This document shows positions 5,754 through 19,214 of a DNA stretch of 64,000 nucleotides, in pieces; position 1 is the stretch's first letter; every line of letters starts with the position of its first letter. Made by a program: the position numbers and the translations under genes. Under the pieces are notes generated by a model that had not been told where the DNA came from, searched no databases, and worked only from the letters and a program-made list of their open reading frames with translations. The stretch lies in the NCBI GenBank assembly GCA_945643635.1, contig CALZFC010000096.1, positions 124,001 through 188,000 on the forward strand, written 5' to 3'. The DNA comes from Allodiplogaster sudhausi (lineage: Eukaryota; Nematoda; Chromadorea; Rhabditida; Diplogasteridae).

Positions 5754-8700
5754 ATGCAGACTAAACTTTTTCGAAATTTCTGAATAGCATCCTTTTCCGA
5801 TGTCATAAGCAAAAATTCAGATCTAAAACGATTGCCACCTGCAGGAATCGAACCTGCGACCTTCGCTTTACAAGAGCGACGCTCTGCCCCTAAGCTAAGG
5901 TGGCTACGAGGGAACTCATGCAGGTCTGCATAATATTTGTCCATCTGTAGCGTACATCAGAAACGGGAATCAAAAAATTTGCCACCTGCAGGAATCGAAC
6001 CTGCGACCTTCGCTTTACGAGAGCGACGCTCTGCCCCTAAGCTAAGGTGGCTACTCATGCAGGTCTGCATAATATTTGTCCATCTATAGTGATCATCAGA
6101 AACGGAAATCAAAAAATTTGCCACCTGCAGGAATCGAACCTGCGACCTTCGCTTTACGAGAGCGACGCTCTGCCCCTGAGCCAAGGAGGCATGCAGACTA
6201 TGCTTTTTCGAAATTTCTGAATAGCATCCTTTTCCGATGTCATAAGCAAAAATTCAGATCTAAAACGATTGCCACCTGCAGGAATCGAACCTGCGACCTT
6301 CGCTTTACAAGAGCGACGCTCTGCCCCTAAGCTAAGGTGGCTACGAGGGAACTCATGCAGGTCTGCATAATATTTGCAGATCTATAGTGATCATCAGAAA
6401 CGGAAATCAAAAAATTTGCCACCTGCAGGAATCGAACCTGCGACCTTCGCTTTACGAGAGCGACGCTCTGCCCCTGAGCCAAGGAGGCATGCAGACTAAC
6501 TTTTTCGAAATTTCTGAATAGCATCCTTTTCCGATGTCATAAGCAAAAATTCAGATCTAAAACGATTGCCACCTGCAGGAATCGAACCTGCGACCTTCGC
6601 TTTACAAGAGCGACGCTCTGCCCCTAAGCTAAGGTGGCTACGAGGGAACTCATGCAGGTCTGCATAATATTTGTCCATCTATAGTGATCATCAGAAACGG
6701 AAAAAAAAATTTGCCACCTGCAGGAATCGAACCTGCGACCTTCGCTTTACGAGAGCGACGCTCTGCCCCTGAGCCAAGGAGGCATGCAGACTATGCTTTT
6801 TCGAAATTTCTGAATAGCATCCTTTTCCGATGTCATAAGCAAAAATTCAGATCTAAAACGATTGCCACCTGCAGGAATCGAACCTGCGACCTTCGCTTTA
6901 CAAGAGCGACGCTCTGCCCCTAAGCTAAGGTGGCTACGAGGGAACTCATGCAGGTCTGCATAATATTTGTCCATCTATAGTGATCATCAGAAACGGAAAT
7001 CAAAAAATTTGCCACCTGCAGGAATCGAACCTGCGACCTTCGCTTTACGAGAGCGACGCTCTGCCCCTGAGCCAAGGAGGCATGCAGACTATGCTTTTTC
7101 GAAATTTCTGAATAGCATCCTTTTCCGATGTCATAAGCAAAAATTCAGATCTAAAACGATTGCCACCTGCAGGAATCGAACCTGCGACCTTCGCTTTACA
7201 AGAGCGACGCTCTGCCCCTAAGCTAAGGTGGCTACGAGGGAACTCATGCAGGTCTGCATAATATTTGCAGATCTATAGTGATCATCAGAAACGGAAATCA
7301 AAAAATTTGCCACCTGCAGGAATCGAACCTGCGACCTTCGCTTTACGAGAGCGACGCTCTGCCCCTGAGCCAAGGAGGCATGCAGACTATGCTTTTTCGA
7401 AATTTCTGAATAGCATCCTTTTCCGATGTCATAAGCAAAAATTCAGATCTAAAACGATTGCCACCTGCAGGAATCGAACCTGCGACCTTCGCTTTACAAG
7501 AGCGACGCTCTGCCCCTAAGCTAAGGTGGCTACGAGGGAACTCATGCAGGTCTGCATAATATTTGTCCATCTGTAGCGTACTTCAGAAACGGAATCAAAA
7601 AATTTGCCACCTGCAGGAATCGAACCTGCGACCTTCGCTTTACGAGAGCGACGCTCTGCCCCTGAGCCAAGGAGGCATGCAGACTATGCTTTTTCGAAAT
7701 TTCTGAATAGCATCCTTTTCCGATGTCATAAGCAAAAATTCAGATCTAAAACGATTGCCACCTGCAGGAATCGAACCTGCGACCTTCGCTTTACAAGAGC
7801 GACGCTCTGCCCCTGAGCCAAGGAGGCATGCAGACTATGCTTTTTCGAAATTTCTGAATAGCATCCTTTTCCGATGTCATAAGCAAAAATTCAGATCTAA
7901 AACGATTGCCACCTGCAGGAATCGAACCTGCGACCTTCGCTTTACAAGAGCGACGCTCTGCCCCTAAGCTAAGGTGGCTACGAGGGAACTCATGCAGGTC
8001 TGCATAATATTTGCAGATCTATAGTGATCATCAGAAACGGAAATCAAAAAATTTGCCACCTGCAGGAATCGAACCTGCGACCTTCGCTTTACGAGAGCGA
8101 CGCTCTGCCCCTGAGCCAAGGAGGCATGCAGACTATGCTTTTTCGAAATTTCTGAATAGCATCCTTTTCCGATGTCATAAGCAAAAATTCAGATCTAAAA
8201 CGATTGCCACCTGCAGGAATCGAACCTGCGACCTTCGCTTTACAAGAGCGACGCTCTGCCCCTAAGCTAAGGTGGCTACGAGGGAACTCATGCAGGTCTG
8301 CATAATATTTGCAGATCTATAGTGATCATCAGAAACGGAAATCAAAAAATTTGCCACCTGCAGGAATCGAACCTGCGACCTTCGCTTTACGAGAGCGACG
8401 CTCTGCCCCTGAGCCAAGGAGGCATGCAGACTATGCTTTTTCGAAATTTCTGAATAGCATCCTTTTCCGATGTCATAAGCAAAAATTCAGATCTAAAACG
8501 ATTGCCACCTGCAGGAATCGAACCTGCGACCTTCGCTTTACAAGAGCGACGCTCTGCCCCTAAGCTAAGGTGGCTACGAGGGAACTCATGCAGGTCTGCA
8601 TAATATTTGCAGATCTATAGTGATCATCAGAAACGGAAATCAAAAAATTTGCCACCTGCAGGAATCGAACCTGCGACCTTCGCTTTACGAGAGCGACGCT

Positions 8701-11700
8701 CTGCCCCTGAGCCAAGGAGGCATGCAGACTAAGCTTTTTCGAAATTTCTGAATAGCATCCTTTTCCGATGTCATAAGCAAAAATTCAGATCTAAAACGAT
8801 TGCCACCTGCAGGAATCGAACCTGCGACCTTCGCTTTACAAGAGCGACGCTCTGCCCCTAAGCTAAGGTGGCTACGAGGGAACTCATGCAGGTCTGCATA
8901 ATATTTGTCCATCTGTAGCGTACTTCAGAAACGGATCAAAAAATTTGCCACCTGCAGGAATCGAACCTGCGACCTTCGCTTTACAAGAGCGACGCTCTGC
9001 CCCTAAGCTAAGGTGGCTACGAGGGAACTCATGCAGGTCTGCATAATATTTGCAGATCTATAGTGATCATCAGAAACGGAAATCAAAAAATTTGCCACCT
9101 GCAGGAATCGAACCTGCGACCTTCGCTTTACGAGAGCGACGCTCTGCCCCTGAGCCAAGGAGGCATGCAGACTATGCTTTTTCGAAATTTCTGAATAGCA
9201 TCCTTTTCCGATGTCATAAGCAAAAATTCAGATCTAAAACGATTGCCACCTGCAGGAATCGAACCTGCGACCTTCGCTTTACAAGAGCGACGCTCTGCCC
9301 CTAAGCTAAGGTGGCTACGAGGGAACTCATGCAGGTCTGCATAATATTTGTCCATCTGTAGTACTTCAGAAACGGGAATCAAAAAATTTGCCACCTGCAG
9401 GAATCGAACCTGCGACCTTCGCTTTACGAGAGCGACGCTCTGCCCCTGAGCCAAGGAGGCATGCAGACTATGCTTTTTCGAAATTTCTGAATAGCATCCT
9501 TTTCCGATGTCATAAGCAAAAATTCAGATCTAAAACGATTGCCACCTGCAGGAATCGAACCTGCGACCTTCGCTTTACAAGAGCGACGCTCTGCCCCTGA
9601 GCCAAGGAGGCATGCAGACTATGCTTTTTCGAATTTCTGAATAGCATCCTTTTCCGATGTCATAAGCAAAATTCAGATCTAAAACGATTGCCACCTGCAG
9701 GAATCGAACCTGCGACCTTCGCTTTACAAGAGCGACGCTCTGCCCCTAAGCTAAGGTGGCTACGAGGGAACTCATGCAGGTCTGCATAATATTTGTCCAT
9801 CTGTAGCGTACTTCAGAAACGGAAATCAAAAAATTTGCCACCTGCAGGAATCGAACCTGCGACCTTCGCTTTACAAGAGCGACGCTCTGCCCCTAAGCTA
9901 AGGTGGCTACGAGGGAACTCATGCAGGTCTGCATAATATTTGTCCATCTTAGTGATTCAGAAACGGAAATCAAAAAATTTGCCACCTGCAGGAATCGAAC
10001 CTGCGACCTTCGCTTTACGAGAGCGACGCTCTGCCCCTGAGCCAAGGAGGCATGCAGACTATGCTTTTTCGAAATTTCTGAATAGCATCCTTTTCCGATG
10101 TCATAAGCAAAAATTCAGATCTAAAACGATTGCCACCTGCAGGAATCGAACCTGCGACCTTCGCTTTACAAGAGCGACGCTCTGCCCCTAAGCTAAGGTG
10201 GCTACGAGGGAACTCATGCAGGTCTGCATAATATTTGCAGATCTATAGTGATCATCAGAAACGGAAATCAAAAAATTTGCCACCTGCAGGAATCGAACCT
10301 GCGACCTTCGCTTTACGAGAGCGACGCTCTGCCCCTGAGCCAAGGAGGCATGCAGACTATGCTTTTTCGAAATTTCTGAATAGCATCCTTTTCCGATGTC
10401 ATAAGCAAAAATTCAGATCTAAAACGATTGCCACCTGCAGGAATCGAACCTGCGACCTTCGCTTTACAAGAGCGACGCTCTGCCCCTAAGCTAAGGTGGC
10501 TACGAGGGAACTCATGCAGGTCTGCATAATATTTGTCCATCTATAGTGATCATCAGAAACGGAAATCAAAAAATTTGCCACCTGCAGGAATCGAACCTGC
10601 GACCTTCGCTTTACGAGAGCGACGCTCTGCCCCTGAGCCAAGGAGGCATGCAGACTATGCTTTTTCGAAATTTCTGAATAGCATCCTTTTCCGATGTCAT
10701 AAGCAAAAATTCAGATCTAAAACGATTGCCACCTGCAGGAATCGAACCTGCGACCTTCGCTTTACAAGAGCGACGCTCTGCCCCTAAGCTAAGGTGGCTA
10801 CGAGGGAACTCATGCAGGTCTGCATAATATTTGCAGATCTATAGTGATCATCAGAAACGGAAATCAAAAAATTTGCCACCTGCAGGAATCGAACCTGCGA
10901 CCTTCGCTTTACGAGAGCGACGCTCTGCCCCTGAGCCAAGGAGGCATGCAGACTATGCTTTTTCGAAATTTCTGAATAGCATCCTTTTCCGATGTCATAA
11001 GCAAAAATTCAGATCTAAAACGATTGCCACCTGCAGGAATCGAACCTGCGACCTTCGCTTTACAAGAGCGACGCTCTGCCCCTAAGCTAAGGTGGCTACG
11101 AGGGAACTCATGCAGGTCTGCATAATATTTGTCCATCTATAGCGTACATCAGAAACGGGAATCAAAAAATTTGCCACCTGCAGGAATCGAACCTGCGACC
11201 TTCGCTTTACGAGAGCGACGCTCTGCCCCTGAGCTAAGGAGGCATGCAGACTATGCTTTTTCGAAATTTCTGAATAGCATCCTTTTCCGATGTCATAAGC
11301 AAAAATTCAGATCTAAAACGATTGCCACCTGCAGGAATCGAACCTGCGACCTTCGCTTTACGAGAGCGACGCTCTGCCCCTGAGCCAAGGAGGCATGCAG
11401 ACTATGCTTTTTCGAAATTTCTGAATAGCATCCTTTTCCGATGTCATAAGCAAAAATTCAGATCTAAAACGATTGCCACCTGCAGGAATCGAACCTGCGA
11501 CCTTCGCTTTACAAGAGCGACGCTCTGCCCCTAAGCTAAGGTGGCTACGAGGGAACTCATGCAGGTCTGCATAATATTTGTCCATCTGTAGCGTACTTCA
11601 GAAACGGAAATCAAAAAATTTGCCACCTGCAGGAATCGAACCTGCGACCTTCGCTTTACGAGAGCGACGCTCTGCCCCTGAGCTAAGGAGGCATGCAGAC

Positions 11701-14598
11701 TATGCTTTTTCGAAATTTCTGAATAGCATCCTTTTCCGATGTCATAAGCAAAAATTCAGATCTAAAACGATTGCCACCTGCAGGAATCGAACCTGCGACC
11801 TTCGCTTTACGAGAGCGACGCTCTGCCCCTGAGCCAAGGAGGCATGCAGACTATGCTTTTTCGAAATTTCTGAATAGCATCCTTTTCCGATGTCATAAGC
11901 AAAAATTCAGATCTAAAACGATTGCCACCTGCAGGAATCGAACCTGCGACCTTCGCTTTACAAGAGCGACGCTCTGCCCCTAAGCTAAGGTGGCTACGAG
12001 GGAACTCATGCAGGTCTGCATAATATTTGTCCATCTATAGCGTACATCAGAAACGGAAATCAAAAAATTTGCCACCTGCAGGAATCGAACCTGCGACCTT
12101 CGCTTTACGAGAGCGACGCTCTGCCCCTAAGCTAAGGTGGCTACGAGGGAACTCATGCAGGTCTGCATAATATTTGTCCATCTGTAGCGTACATCAGAAA
12201 CGGAAATCAAAAATTTGCCACCTGCAGGAATCGAACCTGCGACCTTCGCTTTACGAGAGCGACGCTCTGCCCCTGAGCTAAGGAGGCATGCAGACTATGC
12301 TTTTTCGAAATTTCTGAATAGCATCCTTTTCCGATGTCATAAGCAAAAATTCAGATCTAAAACGATTGCCACCTGCAGGAATCGAACCTGCGACCTTCGC
12401 TTTACGAGAGCGACGCTCTGCCCCTGAGCCAAGGAGGCATGCAGACTATGCTTTTTCGAAATTTCTGAATAGCATCCTTTTCCGATGTCATAAGCAAAAA
12501 TTCAGATCTAAAACGATTGCCACCTGCAGGAATCGAACCTGCGACCTTCGCTTTACAAGAGCGACGCTCTGCCCCTAAGCTAAGGTGGCTACGAGGGAAC
12601 TCATGCAGGTCTGCATAATATTTGTCCATCTGTAGCGACATCAGAAACGGGAATCAAAAAATTTGCCACCTGCAGGAATCGAACCTGCGACCTTCGCTTT
12701 ACGAGAGCGACGCTCTGCCCCTAAGCTAAGGTGGCTACGAGGGAACTCATGCAGGTCTGCATAATATTTGTCCATCTGTAGCGTATCAGAAACGGAAATC
12801 AAAAAATTTGCCACCTGCAGGAATCGAACCTGCGACCTTCGCTTTACGAGAGCGACGCTCTGCCCCTGAGCCAAGGAGGCATGCAGACTATGCTTTTTCG
12901 AAATTTCTGAATAGCATCCTTTTCCGATGTCATAAGCAAAAATTCAGATCTAAAACGATTGCCACCTGCAGGAATCGAACCTGCGACCTTCGCTTTACAA
13001 GAGCGACGCTCTGCCCCTGAGCCAAGGAGGCATGCAGACTATGCTTTTTCGAAATTTCTGAATAGCATCCTTTTCCGATGTCATAAGCAAAAATTCAGAT
13101 CTAAAACGATTGCCACCTGCAGGAATCGAACCTGCGACCTTCGCTTTACAAGAGCGACGCTCTGCCCCTAAGCTAAGGTGGCTACGAGGGAACTCATGCA
13201 GGTCTGCATAATATTTGCAGATCTATAGTGATCATCAGAAACGGAATCAAAAAATTTGCCACCTGCAGGAATCGAACCTGCGACCTTCGCTTTACGAGAG
13301 CGACGCTCTGCCCCTGAGCCAAGGAGGCATGCAGACTATGCTTTTTCGAAATTTCTGAATAGCATCCTTTTCCGATGTCATAAGCAAAAATTCAGATCTA
13401 AAACGATTGCCACCTGCAGGAATCGAACCTGCGACCTTCGCTTTACAAGAGCGACGCTCTGCCCCTAAGCTAAGGTGGCTACGAGGGAACTCATGCAGGT
13501 CTGCATAATATTTGCAGATCTATAGTGATCATCAGAAACGGAAATCAAAAAATTTGCCACCTGCAGGAATCGAACCTGCGACCTTCGCTTTACGAGAGCG
13601 ACGCTCTGCCCCTGAGCCAAGGAGGCATGCAGACTATGCTTTTTCGAAATTTCTGAATAGCATCCTTTTCCGATGTCATAAGCAAAAATTCAGATCTAAA
13701 ACGATTGCCACCTGCAGGAATCGAACCTGCGACCTTCGCTTTACAAGAGCGACGCTCTGCCCCTAAGCTAAGGTGGCTACGAGGGAACTCATGCAGGTCT
13801 GCATAATATTTGTCCATCTATAGTGATCATCAGAAACGGAATCAAAAAATTTGCCACCTGCAGGAATCGAACCTGCGACCTTCGCTTTACGAGAGCGACG
13901 CTCTGCCCCTGAGCCAAGGAGGCATGCAGACTATGCTTTTTCGAAATTTCTGAATAGCATCCTTTTCCGATGTCATAAGCAAAAATTCAGATCTAAAACG
14001 ATTGCCACCTGCAGGAATCGAACCTGCGACCTTCGCTTTACAAGAGCGACGCTCTGCCCCTAAGCTAAGGTGGCTACGAGGGAACTCATGCAGGTCTGCA
14101 TAATATTTGTCCATCTATAGTGATCATCAGAAACGGAAATCAAAAAATTTGCCACCTGCAGGAATCGAACCTGCGACCTTCGCTTTACGAGAGCGACGCT
14201 CTGCCCCTGAGCCAAGGAGGCATGCAGACTATGCTTTTTCGAAATTTCTGAATAGCATCCTTTTCCGATGTCATAAGCAAAAATTCAGATCTAAAACGAT
14301 TGCCACCTGCAGGAATCGAACCTGCGACCTTCGCTTTACAAGAGCGACGCTCTGCCCCTAAGCTAAGGTGGCTACGAGGGAACTCATGCAGGTCTGCATA
14401 ATATTTGTCCATCTGTAGTGTACATCAGAAACGGGAATCAAAAAATTTGCCACCTGCAGGAATCGAACCTGCGACCTTCGCTTTACGAGAGCGACGCTCT
14501 GCCCCTGAGCCAAGGAGGCATGCAGACTAAGCTTTTTCGAAATTTCTGAATAGCATCCTTTTCCGATGTCATAAGCAAAAATTCAGATCTAAAACGAT

Positions 14599-14660
14599 TG
14601 CCACCTGCAGGAATCGAACCTGCGACCTTCGCTTTACAAGAGCGACGCTCTGCCCCTAAG
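14599..14660 (-). pseudogene. Truncated tRNA-Thr(UGU), same junction as at 4579
   Basis: Positions 11-72 are kept, and the junction CCCCTAAGGTTTCTG is identical to the one at 4579. It belongs to a nine-gene block with the same start-to-start spacing 10,020 bp apart. Confidence 0.9.
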
Positions 14661-14717
14661 GTTTCTGAATAGCATCCTTTTCCGATGTCATAAGCAAAAA
14701 TTCAGATCAAAAACGAT

Positions 14718-14788
14718 TGCCACCTGCAGGAATCGAACCTGCGACCTTCGCTTTACAAGAGCGACGCTCTGCCCCTGAGCAAGGAGGC
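14718..14788 (-). tRNA. tRNA-Thr(UGU), 71 nt, one base missing between acceptor and D stem
   Basis: The + strand reads GAGCAAGG instead of GAGCCAAGG, so one base at positions 9-10 is lost and the spacing of the acceptor-D junction and A box is changed. The flanking spacers are also unusual: GATCAAAAACG on the 3' side, and CTTTTCG and AAGAAAAATT on the 5' side. The copy may be impaired. Confidence 0.8.
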
Positions 14789-17097
14789 ATGCAGACTATG
14801 CTTTTCGAAATTTCTGAATAGCATCCTTTTCCGATGTCATAAGAAAAATTCAGATCTAAAACGATTGCCACCTGCAGGAATCGAACCTGCGACCTTCGCT
14901 TTACGAGAGCGACGCTCTGCCCCTGAGCCAAGGAGGCATGCAGACTATGCTTTTTCGAAATTTCTGAATAGCATCCTTTTCCGATGTCATAAGCAAAAAT
15001 TCAGATCTAAAACGATTGCCACCTGCAGGAATCGAACCTGCGACCTTCGCTTTACAAGAGCGACGCTCTGCCCCTAAGCTAAGGTGGCTACGAGGGAACT
15101 CATGCAGGTCTGCATAATATTTGTCCATCTATAGCGTACATCAGAAACGGAATCAAAAAATTTGCCACCTGCAGGAATCGAACCTGCGACCTTCGCTTTA
15201 CGAGAGCGACGCTCTGCCCCTAAGCTAAGGTGGCTACGAGGGAACTCATGCAGGTCTGCATAATATTTGTCCATCTGTAGCGTATCAGAAACGGAATCAA
15301 AAAATTTGCCACCTGCAGGAATCGAACCTGCGACCTTCGCTTTACGAGAGCGACGCTCTGCCCCTGAGCCAAGGAGGCATGCAGACTATGCTTTTTCGAA
15401 ATTTCTGAATAGCATCCTTTTCCGATGTCATAAGCAAAAATTCAGATCTAAAACGATTGCCACCTGCAGGAATCGAACCTGCGACCTTCGCTTTACAAGA
15501 GCGACGCTCTGCCCCTGAGCCAAGGAGGCATGCAGACTATGCTTTTTCGAAATTTCTGAATAGCATCCTTTTCCGATGTCATAAGCAAAAATTCAGATCT
15601 AAAACGATTGCCACCTGCAGGAATCGAACCTGCGACCTTCGCTTTACAAGAGCGACGCTCTGCCCCTAAGCTAAGGTGGCTACGAGGGAACTCATGCAGG
15701 TCTGCATAATATTTGCAGATCTATAGTGATCATCAGAAACGGAAATCAAAAAATTTGCCACCTGCAGGAATCGAACCTGCGACCTTCGCTTTACGAGAGC
15801 GACGCTCTGCCCCTGAGCCAAGGAGGCATGCAGACTATGCTTTTTCGAAATTTCTGAATAGCATCCTTTTCCGATGTCATAAGCAAAAATTCAGATCTAA
15901 AACGATTGCCACCTGCAGGAATCGAACCTGCGACCTTCGCTTTACAAGAGCGACGCTCTGCCCCTAAGCTAAGGTGGCTACGAGGGAACTCATGCAGGTC
16001 TGCATAATATTTGCAGATCTATAGTGATCATCAGAAACGGAAATCAAAAAATTTGCCACCTGCAGGAATCGAACCTGCGACCTTCGCTTTACGAGAGCGA
16101 CGCTCTGCCCCTGAGCCAAGGAGGCATGCAGACTAAGCTTTTTCGAAATTTCTGAATAGCATCCTTTTCCGATGTCATAAGCAAAAATTCAGATCTAAAA
16201 CGATTGCCACCTGCAGGAATCGAACCTGCGACCTTCGCTTTACAAGAGCGACGCTCTGCCCCTAAGCTAAGGTGGCTACGAGGGAACTCATGCAGGTCTG
16301 CATAATATTTGTCCATCTATAGTGTATCATCAGAAACGGAATCAAAAAATTTGCCACCTGCAGGAATCGAACCTGCGACCTTCGCTTTACGAGAGCGACG
16401 CTCTGCCCCTGAGCCAAGGAGGCATGCAGACTATGCTTTTTCGAAATTTCTGAATAGCATCCTTTTCCGATGTCATAAGCAAAAATTCAGATCTAAAACG
16501 ATTGCCACCTGCAGGAATCGAACCTGCGACCTTCGCTTTACAAGAGCGACGCTCTGCCCCTAAGCTAAGGTGGCTACGAGGGAACTCATGCAGGTCTGCA
16601 TAATATTTGTCCATCTATAGTGATCATCAGAAACGGAAATCAAAAAATTTGCCACCTGCAGGAATCGAACCTGCGACCTTCGCTTTACGAGAGCGACGCT
16701 CTGCCCCTGAGCCAAGGAGGCATGCAGACTATGCTTTTTCGAAATTTCTGAATAGCATCCTTTTCCGATGTCATAAGCAAAAATTCAGATCTAAAACGAT
16801 TGCCACCTGCAGGAATCGAACCTGCGACCTTCGCTTTACAAGAGCGACGCTCTGCCCCTAAGCTAAGGTGGCTACGAGGGAACTCATGCAGGTCTGCATA
16901 ATATTTGTCCATCTATAGCGTACATCAGAAACGGAATCAAAAAATTTGCCACCTGCAGGAATCGAACCTGCGACCTTCGCTTTACGAGAGCGACGCTCTG
17001 CCCCTGAGCCAAGGAGGCATGCAGACTATGCTTTTTCGAAATTTCTGAATAGCATCCTTTTCCGATGTCATAAGCAAAAATTCAGATCTAAAACGAT

Positions 17098-17159
17098 TGC
17101 CACCTGCAGGAATCGAACCTGCGACCTTCGCTTTACAAGAGCGACGCTCTGCCCCTGAG
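17098..17159 (-). pseudogene. Truncated tRNA-Thr(UGU), GAGGATTTCTG junction
   Basis: Positions 11-72 are kept. CCCCTGAG then joins GATTTCTGAATAG of spacer A, removing the 5' acceptor and about 22 bp of the gene-proximal spacer. This junction occurs seven times in the window. Confidence 0.9.
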
Positions 17160-19152
17160 GATTTCTGAATAGCATCCTTTTCCGATGTCATAAGCAAAAA
17201 TTCAGATCTAAAACGATTGCCACCTGCAGGAATCGAACCTGCGACCTTCGCTTTACAAGAGCGACGCTCTGCCCCTAAGCTAAGGTGGCTACGAGGGAAC
17301 TCATGCAGGTCTGCATAATATTTGCAGATCTATAGTGATCATCAGAAACGGAAATCAAAAAATTTGCCACCTGCAGGAATCGAACCTGCGACCTTCGCTT
17401 TACAAGAGCGACGCTCTGCCCCTAAGCTAAGGTGGCTACGAGGGAACTCATGCAGGTCTGCATAATATTTGCAGATCTATAGTGATCATCAGAAACGGAA
17501 ATAAAAAAATTTGCCACCTGCAGGAATCGAACCTGCGACCTTCGCTTTACGAGAGCGACGCTCTGCCCCTGAGCCAAGGAGGCATGCAGACTAAGCTTTT
17601 TCGAAATTTCTGAATAGCATCCTTTTCCGATGTCATAAGCAAAAATTCAGATCTAAAACGATTGCCACCTGCAGGAATCGAACCTGCGACCTTCGCTTTA
17701 CAAGAGCGACGCTCTGCCCCTAAGCTAAGGTGGCTACGAGGGAACTCATGCAGGTCTGCATAATATTTGTCCATCTATAGTGTACATCAGAAACGGGAAT
17801 CAAAAAATTTGCCACCTGCAGGAATCGAACCTGCGACCTTCGCTTTACGAGAGCGACGCTCTGCCCCTGAGCCAAGGAGGCATGCAGACTATGCTTTTTC
17901 GAAATTTCTGAATAGCATCCTTTTCCGATGTCATAAGCAAAAATTCAGATCTAAAACGATTGCCACCTGCAGGAATCGAACCTGCGACCTTCGCTTTACA
18001 AGAGCGACGCTCTGCCCCTAAGCTAAGGTGGCTACGAGGGAACTCATGCAGGTCTGCATAATATTTGTCCATCTATAGTGATCATCAGAAACGGAAATCA
18101 AAAAATTTGCCACCTGCAGGAATCGAACCTGCGACCTTCGCTTTACGAGAGCGACGCTCTGCCCCTGAGCCAAGGAGGCATGCAGACTATGCTTTTTCGA
18201 AATTTCTGAATAGCATCCTTTTCCGATGTCATAAGCAAAAATTCAGATCTAAAACGATTGCCACCTGCAGGAATCGAACCTGCGACCTTCGCTTTACAAG
18301 AGCGACGCTCTGCCCCTAAGCTAAGGTGGCTACGAGGGAACTCATGCAGGTCTGCATAATATTTGTCCATCTATAGTGATCATCAGAAACGGAAATCAAA
18401 AAATTTGCCACCTGCAGGAATCGAACCTGCGACCTTCGCTTTACGAGAGCGACGCTCTGCCCCTGAGCCAAGGAGGCATGCAGACTATGCTTTTTCGAAA
18501 TTTCTGAATAGCATCCTTTTCCGATGTCATAAGCAAAAATTCAGATCTAAAACGATTGCCACCTGCAGGAATCGAACCTGCGACCTTCGCTTTACAAGAG
18601 CGACGCTCTGCCCCTAAGCTAAGGTGGCTACGAGGGAACTCATGCAGGTCTGCATAATATTTGCAGATCTATAGTGATCATCAGAAACGGAAATCAAAAA
18701 ATTTGCCACCTGCAGGAATCGAACCTGCGACCTTCGCTTTACGAGAGCGACGCTCTGCCCCTGAGCCAAGGAGGCATGCAGACTATGCTTTTTCGAAATT
18801 TCTGAATAGCATCCTTTTCCGATGTCATAAGCAAAAATTCAGATCTAAAACGATTGCCACCTGCAGGAATCGAACCTGCGACCTTCGCTTTACAAGAGCG
18901 ACGCTCTGCCCCTAAGCTAAGGTGGCTACGAGGGAACTCATGCAGGTCTGCATAATATTTGCAGATCTATAGTGATCATCAGAAACGGAAATCAAAAAAT
19001 TTGCCACCTGCAGGAATCGAACCTGCGACCTTCGCTTTACGAGAGCGACGCTCTGCCCCTGAGCCAAGGAGGCATGCAGACTAAGCTTTTTCGAAATTTC
19101 TGAATAGCATCCTTTTCCGATGTCATAAGCAAAAATTCAGATCTAAAACGAT

Positions 19153-19214
19153 TGCCACCTGCAGGAATCGAACCTGCGACCTTCGCTTTACAAGAGCGAC
19201 GCTCTGCCCCTGAG
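19153..19214 (-). pseudogene. Truncated tRNA-Thr(UGU), copy of the 17098 pseudogene
   Basis: Same junction as at 17098, at an offset of 2,055 bp, with the following UGU, UGU, CGU order also shared. Confidence 0.9.

Larger units (their letters stand above)
1..7978 (-). tRNA. tRNA-Thr gene list, segment 1 (55 copies)
   Basis: Each number is the lowest coordinate of a gene (discriminator base); a full gene spans 72 nt upward from it. T marks truncated copies. CGU: 113, 411, 707, 854, 1302, 1600, 1898, 2195, 2346, 2642, 2939, 3237, 3535, 3832, 4130, 4428, 4992, 5289T, 5380, 5980, 6119, 6417, 6712, 7010, 7308, 7605. UGU: edge copy 1-42, 264, 562, 1005, 1156, 1453, 1751, 2049, 2497, 2788, 3090, 3388, 3686, 3983, 4281, 4579T, 4698, 4845, 5143, 5531, 5682, 5833, 6270, 6567, 6863, 7161, 7459, 7756, 7907. 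Mostly canonical pairs, with a cluster of rearranged copies at 4.4-6.1 kb. Confidence 0.93.
13555..14788. repeat. Higher-order block 1b (copy of 3535-4769)
   Basis: Starts 13555, 13706, 13852, 14003, 14150, 14301, 14448, 14599, 14718. The final gene has lost one base relative to 4698 and carries the CGU-type 5' end instead of the UGU type, so the copies diverged after duplication. Confidence 0.85.
8054..15978 (-). tRNA. tRNA-Thr gene list, segment 2 (54 copies)
   Basis: Lowest coordinate per gene, T = truncated. CGU: 8054, 8352, 8650, 9093, 9389, 9980, 10278, 10576, 10874, 11172, 11323, 11621, 11772, 12070, 12216, 12367, 12664, 12809, 13257, 13555, 13852, 14150, 14448, 14866, 15163, 15307, 15756. 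UGU: 8205, 8503, 8801, 8946, 9244, 9540, 9689, 9836, 10131, 10429, 10727, 11025, 11474, 11923, 12518, 12960, 13111, 13408, 13706, 14003, 14301, 14599T, 14718, 15017, 15458, 15609, 15907. Consecutive CGU-CGU pairs recur at 11172/11323, 11621/11772 and 12216/12367, each followed by a UGU gene. Confidence 0.93.
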
